Of a DNA stretch of 64,000 nt, positions 53,519 through 61,793 are shown piece after piece. This stretch comes from Chloroflexi bacterium OHK40 (GTDB taxonomy: Bacteria; Chloroflexota; Chloroflexia; Chloroflexales; Chloroflexaceae), in contig SFCB01000201.1 of assembly GCA_004367505.1 (NCBI GenBank), positions 1 to 64,000 on the forward strand, read 5' to 3'. Position 1 is the first letter of the stretch, and each line of letters begins with the position of its first letter. The position numbers and the translations under genes are program-made. The notes beneath the pieces were generated by a model, which was not told the DNA's origin, did no database searches, and worked only from the letters and a program-made list of their open reading frames with translations.

Positions 53519-54167
53519 GCGGCAGCACCGGACGGGGGCCGCCAGTGGGCTTGTCTGGCCCCGGCCGCGCGGGCCGGGCGGTTGCCTGATCTATCTCATC
53601 CTCGTGGGTGCTCCACTTCTAGCTCTGCTCTGCATTGTTCTCGGCCGCTGGCTCAGCTATCCGCCAGACCCGCGCCGTGCCGATGCGCTGGTTGTCCTTG
53701 GTGGTGGCAACCCGGGGCGGATCGAACAGGCCATCGCGCTCTATCAGCGCGGCCTGGCCCGAGAGCTCTGGCACACCGGTGATGTGCCGCCGCCCGGGGC
53801 TAAACTCTCCCAGGCCGACCGGGCGGCCCGGCTGGCGGTCGAGCGCGGCCTGCCCGCCGAGGCCATCCAGTTGCTGGCCACCCGCTCGACGTGGGAGGAT
53901 GGCCTCGCGATCGCCGAGTTGGCCCGTGCCTCCGGCGTCCGCCGCATTCTGGTTGTTACGGACTGGCCCCATAGCCGGCGTGCGATCTGCACCATTCGTA
54001 AGGCCGCTGGTGATGCCGTGGAGGTAAGCTACGCCCCACCTCCCCCCGCCGGCTATGGCCCTGCCACCTGGTGGTTCTCGCCAAGTGGCCTCTGGGACTT
54101 GCGGCGGGAGCTTGCGGCCGTTCTCTACTACTGGACGTACTATGGGGTTAATCCGCTGGGATGTTAG
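53469..54167 (+). CDS. YdcF/SanA-like (DUF218) membrane-anchored protein
   Basis: ADALVVLGGGNPGRIEQAIALYQRGLARELWHTGD; STWEDGLAIAELARASGVRRILVVTDWPHSRRA. Confidence 0.82.
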   Translation: MPVSLRAASRAPSSHAERQHRTGAASGLVWPRPRGPGGCLIYLILVGAPLLALLCIVLGRWLSYPPDPRRADALVVLGGGNPGRIEQAIALYQRGLARELWHTGDVPPPGAKLSQADRAARLAVERGLPAEAIQLLATRSTWEDGLAIAELARASGVRRILVVTDWPHSRRAICTIRKAAGDAVEVSYAPPPPAGYGPATWWFSPSGLWDLRRELAAVLYYWTYYGVNPLGC

Positions 54168-54168
54168 T

Positions 54169-55428
54169 ATGGTAGCTTCTCTGGCGCGGCGCCTCGAACG
54201 CCGGAGCGCGCCTGTGGGTCTGGCGGTGGCGGCTGTGGCCGTCCTGCTGACACTGCTCTTCTGGGTGCTGCTCCCCGAGCAGCTGCGCGCCAATACCAAC
54301 AGCGACTACTGGAACTTTTACGAGCCGGTTGCACGCAACATCCTCGCCGGTGAGGGCCTCACGACTGCCGACGGGCGACCAGCCCTGCGCTACCCGCCTG
54401 GCTACCCGCTGCTGCTGGCCGCCGTGTTCGGGATTGCTAACGCCCTCGGCGTGCCTGATCTCGTGGCCCTGGCCATCTTTACCTTGCTGTGCGTTGCCCT
54501 GAGTGCGGCGCTGGTGTACGTGATTGCGCGGATGCTCTGGGGGCCGCTGCCTGCGGCGATCGCGGGCCTGCTGTGGATGACCTACCCGCCGGTGTTGTGG
54601 AGTACCAAGCAGCCCAACAGCGAGACGCCCTTCAGTGTCTGTTTTTACGCGGGTGTGGCCATCTTCTGGTACGCCTACAGTCGCCGGACGCGCTCCTGGC
54701 CGCTCTACCTCGCGGCGGGAGTGTGCATCGGCTGCTCGATGCTCATCCGGCCCCTGGCGCTGAGTATTCCCCCGGCACTGGCGCTCTTTGTGCTCCTGGG
54801 TCGCGCCCAGCCGGGCGGGTTGCTGCGCCTGGGACTGGTCGGGGCCTTGCTCGTCGGGTGCGCCCTGCCGGTGCTGCCGTGGCAGGGTTGGATGTACGCG
54901 CAGAGTGGCGCCTGGCATCTCCTGAGCAGCGGCGGGCCATCGAGCATGCGCGATGGCCTCACCTTTGCGGTAGACCGGCGCGACCGTCGGGTTGGCAACC
55001 CGGTTCCTTCCGATGTCCTCGCCACCATGGAGCGCTTGCGCGAGCGGGGCGGCGAGATGCGCTCCTTCGGTTCCGTGGTGCGGATCGTTGGTGAAGAGCT
55101 AGCGCGCGACCCCCCGGCGATGCTCAAGCTGCTCGCCATCAAGGCGATGCGTAGTCTCTACGCGATGGATAGCGAGCGCTACGACACGCTAAGCATCCTG
55201 ATGCAGTGCTTCTACCTCGGGCTGATCGGGTTCGGCGCCTGGCACGCCTGGCGAGGTGATGGCCTACCCCGGGACTACGTGCTGATGACAGGCTTGCTGC
55301 TGCTCGGCTTCTGGGGGATCACCTTCCTGGTATTGTCCATCCTGCGCTACACCGCGCCGATGATCGCCCTGGCCCTGACGCTCGTGCCGGCCCTTCTCCC
55401 GCCTGCAATCCGCAGGCCGCCGTCCTGA
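54169..55428 (+). CDS. Glycosyltransferase family 39-like (ArnT/PMT-type) membrane protein
   Basis: SDYWNFYEPVARNILAGEGLTTADGRPALRYPPGYPLLLAAVF; many TM helices; ATG 54142 is an alternative start. Confidence 0.8.
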   Translation: MVASLARRLERRSAPVGLAVAAVAVLLTLLFWVLLPEQLRANTNSDYWNFYEPVARNILAGEGLTTADGRPALRYPPGYPLLLAAVFGIANALGVPDLVALAIFTLLCVALSAALVYVIARMLWGPLPAAIAGLLWMTYPPVLWSTKQPNSETPFSVCFYAGVAIFWYAYSRRTRSWPLYLAAGVCIGCSMLIRPLALSIPPALALFVLLGRAQPGGLLRLGLVGALLVGCALPVLPWQGWMYAQSGAWHLLSSGGPSSMRDGLTFAVDRRDRRVGNPVPSDVLATMERLRERGGEMRSFGSVVRIVGEELARDPPAMLKLLAIKAMRSLYAMDSERYDTLSILMQCFYLGLIGFGAWHAWRGDGLPRDYVLMTGLLLLGFWGITFLVLSILRYTAPMIALALTLVPALLPPAIRRPPS

Positions 55429-55539
55429 TCTGAGCCCTGTAGCCGCCCCCGGGAGCGATGGCAGATCCGGGCCTATGCGGAAGGCATCTTCGCCTCTTGT
55501 TCCATACGTATTGTTTCGGTCGAGCGCAAGGAAGCCACA

Positions 55540-56847
55540 ATGCAGATCAGTATTTTTGGCCTTGGCTATGTGGGAACGGTCACTGCGGCCTGCCTGGCCG
55601 CTCGGGGCCACCGAGTCATCGGGGTGGATGTGGCCGCAGGCAAGGTTGAACTGCTCAACAAGGGCCGCTCCCCGATTGTTGAGCCCGGCCTCGACGCCCT
55701 CGTGGCGGATGTGCGTGCCCGGGAGCTGATCGAGGCCACCACCGATGTTGCCGCAGCCGTGGCCGCCACCGATCTCGCCCTGATCTGCGTCGGCACACCG
55801 TCGCTGGAGCGGGGCGGCCTAGATGTTCAGTATGTCGAGCGGGTCATGGACCAGATCGGCGCCGCCCTGATGGGCCGCGCCCGCCCCTTCCTGATTGTGC
55901 TGCGCAGTACGGTGCTGCCGGGGACGACGCGCCAGTGCGTGCTACCAACCCTTGAGCGGGCCTCCGGGCGGCCCCTCGGCGATGGCTACGAAGTGCTCTA
56001 TCACCCTGAGTTTCTCCGCGAGGGAAGCTCCCTGCGCGACTTTGACCAGCCGGCCTTGATCGTCATCGGTGAAGCGCGCCCTGGCACCGCCGGCCCCTTG
56101 ATCGACCTCTACGGGGGCGTCGAGGCGCCCCGTTTCGTCACGAGCCTCGAAGGCGCCGAGATGATCAAGTATGCCAATAACGCCTTTCACGCCGTGAAGA
56201 TCACCTTCGCCAACGAGATCGGCCAGTTGTGCCAGAGCGTTGGGGTCGATAGTCACGAGGTGATGGAGATGTTTGTGGCCGACCGGCAGTTGAATATCTC
56301 CCCGGCGTACCTGCGGCCGGGCTTCGCCTTTGGCGGCTCCTGCCTGCCGAAGGATCTGCGCGCCCTCACGCGCTTCGCTCGCCACCAGGATCTCAGCCTG
56401 CCGCTGCTAGAGAGCGCCCTACCGAGCAATGGCCTGCAGATCGAGCGGGCGTTGCAGCGGGTTGAAGCCCACCGCCGCCAGCGTATTGGCATGGTAGGCC
56501 TGGCGTTTAAGCCGCACACCGACGATCTGCGCGAGAGCCCGCTGGTGATCCTGGCCGAGCGGCTGCTCGGCAAAGGGTACGCACTCAGTATCTACGACCC
56601 TCAGGTGCAGCTGGCGGCCCTGGTGGGCGGTAACCTCGCCTATGTGCAAGAACGCCTGCCCCACCTCTCACGCCTCTTGTTGCCCGGTCTGGCCGATCTC
56701 GCGGCGTGCGAACTGATCGTGATCGGCCACCCCCTGGCCGAGCCCGCCGTGATTGAGCACTGGCTCACGAGTGGTATTCAGGTGCTGGACCTTGTTGGGC
56801 GTGGCACGCGTCTGGCCCATCCGAACTACGAGGGACTCTACTGGTAA
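55540..56847 (+). CDS. GDP-mannose/UDP-glucose 6-dehydrogenase, closest by eye to AlgD
   Basis: MQISIFGLGYVGTVTAACLAARGHRVIGVDV, GRSPIVEPGLDALV, VLRSTVLPGTT, YLRPGFAFGGSCLPKDLRALT, GLAFKPHTDDLRESPLV. Confidence 0.88.
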   Translation: MQISIFGLGYVGTVTAACLAARGHRVIGVDVAAGKVELLNKGRSPIVEPGLDALVADVRARELIEATTDVAAAVAATDLALICVGTPSLERGGLDVQYVERVMDQIGAALMGRARPFLIVLRSTVLPGTTRQCVLPTLERASGRPLGDGYEVLYHPEFLREGSSLRDFDQPALIVIGEARPGTAGPLIDLYGGVEAPRFVTSLEGAEMIKYANNAFHAVKITFANEIGQLCQSVGVDSHEVMEMFVADRQLNISPAYLRPGFAFGGSCLPKDLRALTRFARHQDLSLPLLESALPSNGLQIERALQRVEAHRRQRIGMVGLAFKPHTDDLRESPLVILAERLLGKGYALSIYDPQVQLAALVGGNLAYVQERLPHLSRLLLPGLADLAACELIVIGHPLAEPAVIEHWLTSGIQVLDLVGRGTRLAHPNYEGLYW

Positions 56848-56850
56848 GCC

Positions 56851-58137
56851 ATGCACATTCTCTACCTCCATCAATATTTCACGACCCGCAATGGCGTGGG
56901 CGGTACGCGCTCTTACGAGTTTGCGCGCTATCTGCTCAGCCAGGGCCACAAAGTTACCATGGTCACCGCCGCTGATCCGCAGCTGCCCTGGCAGCGGGGC
57001 CTGCTCCGCCACCGGCAGGTGGACGGCATCGATGTGGTGGAGCTACGGGCTGGCTCGTCCGACTACCAGAGCGGCACGGCTGTGGGTTATGGCCAGCGCA
57101 TCGTTGCCTTCGTGCTCTTCGCCCTGGCGAGTGTCGTTGCCGTGCTACGCGCTCGCCGCCCCGATCTGGTCTTTGCAACGTCGACCCCGCTCACGATCGG
57201 TATCCCCGGCGCGATCGCCAGCGCCTGGCACCGGGTTCCGATGGTCTTCGAGGTGCGCGATCTCTGGCCAGAAGCGCCCATCCAGATGGGCGCCCTGCGC
57301 CATCCGGCGGCTATTCTGTTGGCGCGCTGGCTCGAGCGGGCGATCTACCGTCGCGCCGCCCACGTGGTGGCCCTCTCCCCGGGCATGCGCGCTGGGGTGA
57401 TCGACGCAGGGGTGCCGCCCGAGCGGGTGACGGTCATTCCGAACGCCTCGGATCTCGATCTCTTCTCGCCTGAGATCGATGGTAGCGCCTTCCGGGAGAC
57501 TTACGGCCTCGTGGGGAAGTTCGTCTGCTTATATTTTGGCACCATGGGCGAGGCGAATGATCTCTTTCAGGTGGTGCGAGCGGCCCGGGTGCTGCACGAG
57601 CGGGGCGAGGAGCGGATCGTCTTCGTGCTCCACGGCAGAGGTCGCCAGCGGCCTGAACTGGAAGCCTTCGTGAGCGCCCATGGTCTGCGCAATGTCGTCT
57701 TTTCATCGGCCCTTCCCGACAAGTCGGCGGTGGCGCGCCTGGTAGCGGCCGCCGATGTGGGAATGACCATCTATAAGAATCTGCCCATCCTGGCGACCTG
57801 TTCGCCCAATAAGCTCTTTGATACGTTAGCTGCCGGGCGTGCCGTGCTGGTCAATACCCCGGGCTGGCTGCGGGAGCTTGTCCTCACCCATGAGTGCGGC
57901 GTCGCGGTGCGCCCCGACGACCCCTACGATCTGGCCGATAGCGTGACGGCCCTTTGCAACGATCCTGAGCGGGTTGTCCGTTACGGGCGCAATGCCCGCC
58001 GTCTGGCCGAGCAGTCCTTCGACCGGCGCGCCCTCGGTGCCCAGTTGCTAGCGCTGTTCGAGCAGGTGGTGTTGGCCTCCCGCCAGGTCGCCCAATCCCC
58101 ATCTTCGACAACGGCGCCGCGCGAAATGGGACGATAG
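56851..58137 (+). CDS. Glycosyltransferase family 4 (WbuB-like)
   Basis: MHILYLHQYFTTRNGVGGTRSYEFARYLLSQGHKVTMVTA; VFEVRDLWPEAPIQMG; NKLFDTLAAGRAVLVNTPGWL. Confidence 0.9.
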   Translation: MHILYLHQYFTTRNGVGGTRSYEFARYLLSQGHKVTMVTAADPQLPWQRGLLRHRQVDGIDVVELRAGSSDYQSGTAVGYGQRIVAFVLFALASVVAVLRARRPDLVFATSTPLTIGIPGAIASAWHRVPMVFEVRDLWPEAPIQMGALRHPAAILLARWLERAIYRRAAHVVALSPGMRAGVIDAGVPPERVTVIPNASDLDLFSPEIDGSAFRETYGLVGKFVCLYFGTMGEANDLFQVVRAARVLHERGEERIVFVLHGRGRQRPELEAFVSAHGLRNVVFSSALPDKSAVARLVAAADVGMTIYKNLPILATCSPNKLFDTLAAGRAVLVNTPGWLRELVLTHECGVAVRPDDPYDLADSVTALCNDPERVVRYGRNARRLAEQSFDRRALGAQLLALFEQVVLASRQVAQSPSSTTAPREMGR

Positions 58138-58240
58138 CCGGCGTTCGGTCGCGGGGGCAGGGATCCTGCCTGCTGCGGCTCCGACGTACCGAAGCGCAAC
58201 GTCGTTCCATGTCTACGTGGGAACTCCTGTTCAGCGCTGC

Positions 58241-58268
58241 GGGGAGGGTTTGACCCTCCCCGTTTGTT
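58241..58268 (+). terminator. Rho-independent terminator
   Basis: GGGGAGGGT-TTG-ACCCTCCCC perfect 9-bp stem followed by GTTTGTTG. Confidence 0.75.
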
Positions 58269-58541
58269 GTGCTGCCTGAACAACCGCCACGCCAGAGCGC
58301 TCGTGTACGGTAGGCCGCAAAACCGACCGGGGAATGAGTGAGCGGTGAGCGGTGCGAATGACGGGATTGTCATATCGTGGCCATCGCTACACCTCCGGGC
58401 GAGGCCGCCCAGTCTGTTTGCTGGTGTCGTGATGTGCCGTAAGTCACCACCTGGCTACGCTGCCCAGTGCGTCAGGATCGGATTCGGCTGGATCACCCAC
58501 GTGTTGGGGGCACTTGAATAGATGATTACTTTGCTATCTCA

Positions 58542-58598
58542 AAGACTACAGTCTTGTCGTGAATTATTCATTGGCTGTACATCTAGGCCCCTTATGAT
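58542..58598 (+). promoter_or_regulatory. AT-rich promoter region with operator-like palindrome
   Basis: Palindrome AAGACT-AC-AGTCTT (58542-58555), then TTGGCT - 16 nt - TATGAT (58571-58598). Confidence 0.4.
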
Positions 58599-58935
58599 GC
58601 TGGCTAGTACCGCATGTCCATTCATATGTGCGCGTTGCGAGGCAGTGTAGCCGGGCCTTTTTCTCGCACGCGGCAACATCTGGCCGCTCGTTGGGCAGCT
58701 GTGTCGCCGTCCCATTCGGGCATACGCCGGTCATACCACACGGAGGTGGCCATACCGCAGCGCACGGCCACAGCAGGCGTGGCGAAGTAGTGGGGTTGTG
58801 GGAACTGAGCCCACGTGGGGCCGTTACCGCATGCGTGGCCGTACGGTGGTTCTCGGTTCTGCCGGGTTGCTCATTTCACCTCAGGGCTTGCGGGTTGTGA
58901 AGGCGTGCAGCCAGACGATCTGGCTGGAGGGTGTC

Positions 58936-59583
58936 ATGTATCGCCGCGTTGGGAAACGCTGTCTTGATCTGCTTATCGCGGGGGCAGGGCTGATCTTACT
59001 CCTTCCGCTGATCCTCTGCATCGCGCTACTGGTCCGGATCTACCTCGGGCCGGGGGTTATCTTCAGCCAGGTGCGGCCGGGCCTCCATGGGCGGCCCTTC
59101 AGGCTATACAAGTTTCGCACGATGACCGACGCGCGTACTCCGAGCGGCGAGTTGCGCCCCGATGCGGAGCGGCTCACCTCGTTTGGCAAGCTGCTCCGAA
59201 GCACCAGCCTGGACGAGCTCCCCGGCCTGATTAACGTCATCCGGGGGGAGATGAGCCTGGTCGGGCCGCGCCCACTGCTCATGGCCTATCTGGAGCGCTA
59301 CTCGCCGCAGCAGCGTCGGCGCCACGAGGTGCTCCCGGGAATCACCGGCTGGGCGCAGGTCAACGGGCGCAACGCGATCAGCTGGGAGGAGCGCTTCGCG
59401 CTGGACGTATGGTATGTCGAGCACTGCTCGCTGTGGGTCGATCTGAAGATCCTCGGCCTGACTCTGGTCAAAGTGCTCCGGCGCGCGGATATCACTCAGC
59501 ATGGCCATGCGACGGTCGAGGAGTTCCGTGGCGCGCCGGGGCTCTATGAAGCCCACCGCCATGAGGCAGAGTCGGGCGCATAG
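58936..59583 (+). CDS. pglC: Initiating sugar phosphate transferase (PglC/WcaJ-type phosphoglycosyltransferase)
   Basis: MYRRVGKRCLDLLIAGAGLILLLPLIL; FRLYKFRTMTD; LRSTSLDELPGLINVIRGEMSLVGPRPLLM; PGITGWAQVNGRNAISWEERFALDVWYVE. Confidence 0.88.
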   Translation: MYRRVGKRCLDLLIAGAGLILLLPLILCIALLVRIYLGPGVIFSQVRPGLHGRPFRLYKFRTMTDARTPSGELRPDAERLTSFGKLLRSTSLDELPGLINVIRGEMSLVGPRPLLMAYLERYSPQQRRRHEVLPGITGWAQVNGRNAISWEERFALDVWYVEHCSLWVDLKILGLTLVKVLRRADITQHGHATVEEFRGAPGLYEAHRHEAESGA

Positions 59584-59624
59584 TGGCTGCCTGGCCCCGT
59601 GGTTGGGGAATAAGCTGAGGCGGT

Positions 59625-60260
59625 ATGCAACGGGTACTCATCGTCGGGGCGGGCGGGCATGCCCAGGTTGTGGCCGACATCCTTCTCCTACTCGCGGCCA
59701 GCGGTGACTGGATCCCCGTAGGTTACCTCGACGATAACCCCGAGCTGCGAGGTCGCTCGCTGCTCGGGTTGCCTGTGCTCGGCCCCCTGTACGAGCGCCC
59801 GGCGTTCCCCCACGACGCGCTGGTGATCGCCGTCGGGCGGAATGATCTGCGGCAGCGGCTTTACGGCATGCTGCGCGCCGAAGGCGCTCACTTTGCGACG
59901 CTTGTCCACCCTCGGGCGACCATTGCCCACGATGTGGTGATCGGTCCAGGCTCAGTGATCTGCGCTGGCGCAGTGGTCGGCCCAGGCGCCCGTCTTGGCT
60001 GCAATGTAATCATCAATACGGCCGCCACGGTTGACCATCACAACCGGATCGGCGACCACTGCCATATCGCGCCGGGCGCTCACCTCGGCGGCGATGTGCA
60101 GATCGGCGATGGCTGTCTCGTGGGCCTGGGTGCCCTGATAATGCCTCAGCGCTCGGTCGGCGCCTGGAGCATCGTTGGAGCCGGGGCGCTGGTGCACCGC
60201 AGCCTCCCTTCCGGCGTGACCGCCGTTGGTACGCCGGCCCGCGTCATCCGTGAGCACTGA
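59625..60260 (+). CDS. pglD: PglD/NeuD-family sugar O/N-acetyltransferase
   Basis: VLIVGAGGHAQVVADIL N-terminal domain; LbH C-terminus with NTAATVDHHNRIGDHCHIAPGAHLGGDVQIGD. Confidence 0.87.
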   Translation: MQRVLIVGAGGHAQVVADILLLLAASGDWIPVGYLDDNPELRGRSLLGLPVLGPLYERPAFPHDALVIAVGRNDLRQRLYGMLRAEGAHFATLVHPRATIAHDVVIGPGSVICAGAVVGPGARLGCNVIINTAATVDHHNRIGDHCHIAPGAHLGGDVQIGDGCLVGLGALIMPQRSVGAWSIVGAGALVHRSLPSGVTAVGTPARVIREH

Positions 60261-60274
60261 AGGAACCCGGTACG

Positions 60275-61450
60275 ATGCGCATTCCCATGTCGAGCCCCGA
60301 CATTACCGAGGCCGAGTTGGCCGCGGTGACCGCCGTTCTCCGCACCCCGACACTCAGTATCGGCCCGCAAATTGTGGCCTTTGAGCAAGCCTGCGCCGCC
60401 TATGTTGGCGCCCGCCACGCCGCTGGTGTCAATTCTGGGACGAGTGGCCTGCACCTCTGCATGATCGCCGCCGGGGTTGGGCCCGGCGATCTGGTGCTTA
60501 CTTCGTCGTTCTCGTTTATCGCGTCGGCGAATGCTGTGCTCTACGAGCGCGCCATCCCCGTCTTTGTGGACGTGGACCGCGCCACTGGGAACCTCAGCCC
60601 CGCCCTGGTGGCCGAGGCGGCCCACGATCTCGCAACGGGTGGCACGGCGGCGGCGCGCTGGCTGCCCCGCGGGGTGGACGCTGCTGCCGTGGGCCAGCTG
60701 CGGGCGATCCTGCCGGTGCACGCCTTTGGCCAGCCTGCCGACATGGATCCGATCATGGAAACTGCCCGCACCTACGGCCTTGCAGTGATCGAGGACGCCT
60801 GCGAAGCGATCGGGGCAGAGTACCGTGGGCGACGGGCCGGAACTATCGGGGATGCCGGAGTCTTCGCATTCTATCCGAACAAGCAGATGACGACCGGCGA
60901 GGGTGGGATGATCGTCTGCGATCGGGACGATTGGCTCCCGCTCTTCCGCTCGCTCCGGAACCAGGGCCGCGATGTGTTCGACAGCTGGCTGAACCACACT
61001 CGGCTCGGCTATAACTACCGGCTCGACGAGTTGAGTGCCGCCCTGGGCCTGGCTCAGCTGCGGCGGATCGACGAGCTCCTGGCCAAGCGTGACCGTGTGG
61101 CGCGCTGGTACCACGAGCGTCTCGCCGGGTTGGAGCTCGTTGAGCGGCCATGGGTGGCCGAGAGTACCACCCGCATGAGCTGGTTCGTCTATGTGGTCCG
61201 AATCCGGCCGCCCGCCGACCGCGATCAGGTGATGGCACGGCTTGCGGAAGTGGGCATCCCGAGCCGGCCTTACTTCACCCCAATCCACCTCCAGCCCTTC
61301 TACCGCGATCGCTTCGGCTATCGCCGGGCGGATCTGCCGGTGACCGAACAACTCGGCGACTGTTCGCTCGCCCTGCCCTTCTCCAGCGTCATGCAGGAGT
61401 CCCAGGTTGACGAAGTCTGCGCACAGCTTCGTCGGGCCGTTGCCGCTTGA
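60275..61450 (+). CDS. pglE: DegT/DnrJ/EryC1/StrS PLP aminotransferase (PglE-like)
   Basis: VNSGTSGLHLCMIAAGVGPGDLVLTSSFSFIASANAVLY; VIEDACEAIGAEYRGRRAGTIGDAGVFAFYPNKQMTTGEGGMI. Confidence 0.88.
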   Translation: MRIPMSSPDITEAELAAVTAVLRTPTLSIGPQIVAFEQACAAYVGARHAAGVNSGTSGLHLCMIAAGVGPGDLVLTSSFSFIASANAVLYERAIPVFVDVDRATGNLSPALVAEAAHDLATGGTAAARWLPRGVDAAAVGQLRAILPVHAFGQPADMDPIMETARTYGLAVIEDACEAIGAEYRGRRAGTIGDAGVFAFYPNKQMTTGEGGMIVCDRDDWLPLFRSLRNQGRDVFDSWLNHTRLGYNYRLDELSAALGLAQLRRIDELLAKRDRVARWYHERLAGLELVERPWVAESTTRMSWFVYVVRIRPPADRDQVMARLAEVGIPSRPYFTPIHLQPFYRDRFGYRRADLPVTEQLGDCSLALPFSSVMQESQVDEVCAQLRRAVAA

Positions 61451-61793
61451 GCCGCCATCCCGCCGTCTAGCGCGCGTCGCATCTCGTCGTTGCAGCTGAG
61501 TGACGATTCATCTTTCAGGGGCTGGAAAGCTCCTGGCACGGCGTTTTCAGGCGCTGGGATGGGCTCGCTGGTGTTGGCGCCAGGGGTGAAGATGACAAAT
61601 CGCTGACAGTTTCGTTATCGCCGGACCAGGTGAATCTCTGATTCTGTCACCTGCGATTCATATCACCATAGTAGAGTGTCGCAACCGGGGGAAGAACGAA
61701 CACAACATGGCCGAAAGGTCGACAGCGGTGACACCTGCACGTCAGCGCCGGCTATGGTAGTTGGCGTGCCACTAAACCCGAAAGGAACGGGCC

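Noticed and set aside
58628-58900. 90-aa + strand ORF upstream of pglC
   Set aside because: Atypical composition, no motif, lies in a probable leader region; not supported as coding.
61681-61793. c-di-GMP-I (GEMM) riboswitch match
   Set aside because: GNRA hairpin and GGTAG-like stretch look suggestive, but the hallmark GACGCAAAGCC-type core is absent; kept only as an unassigned structured leader.
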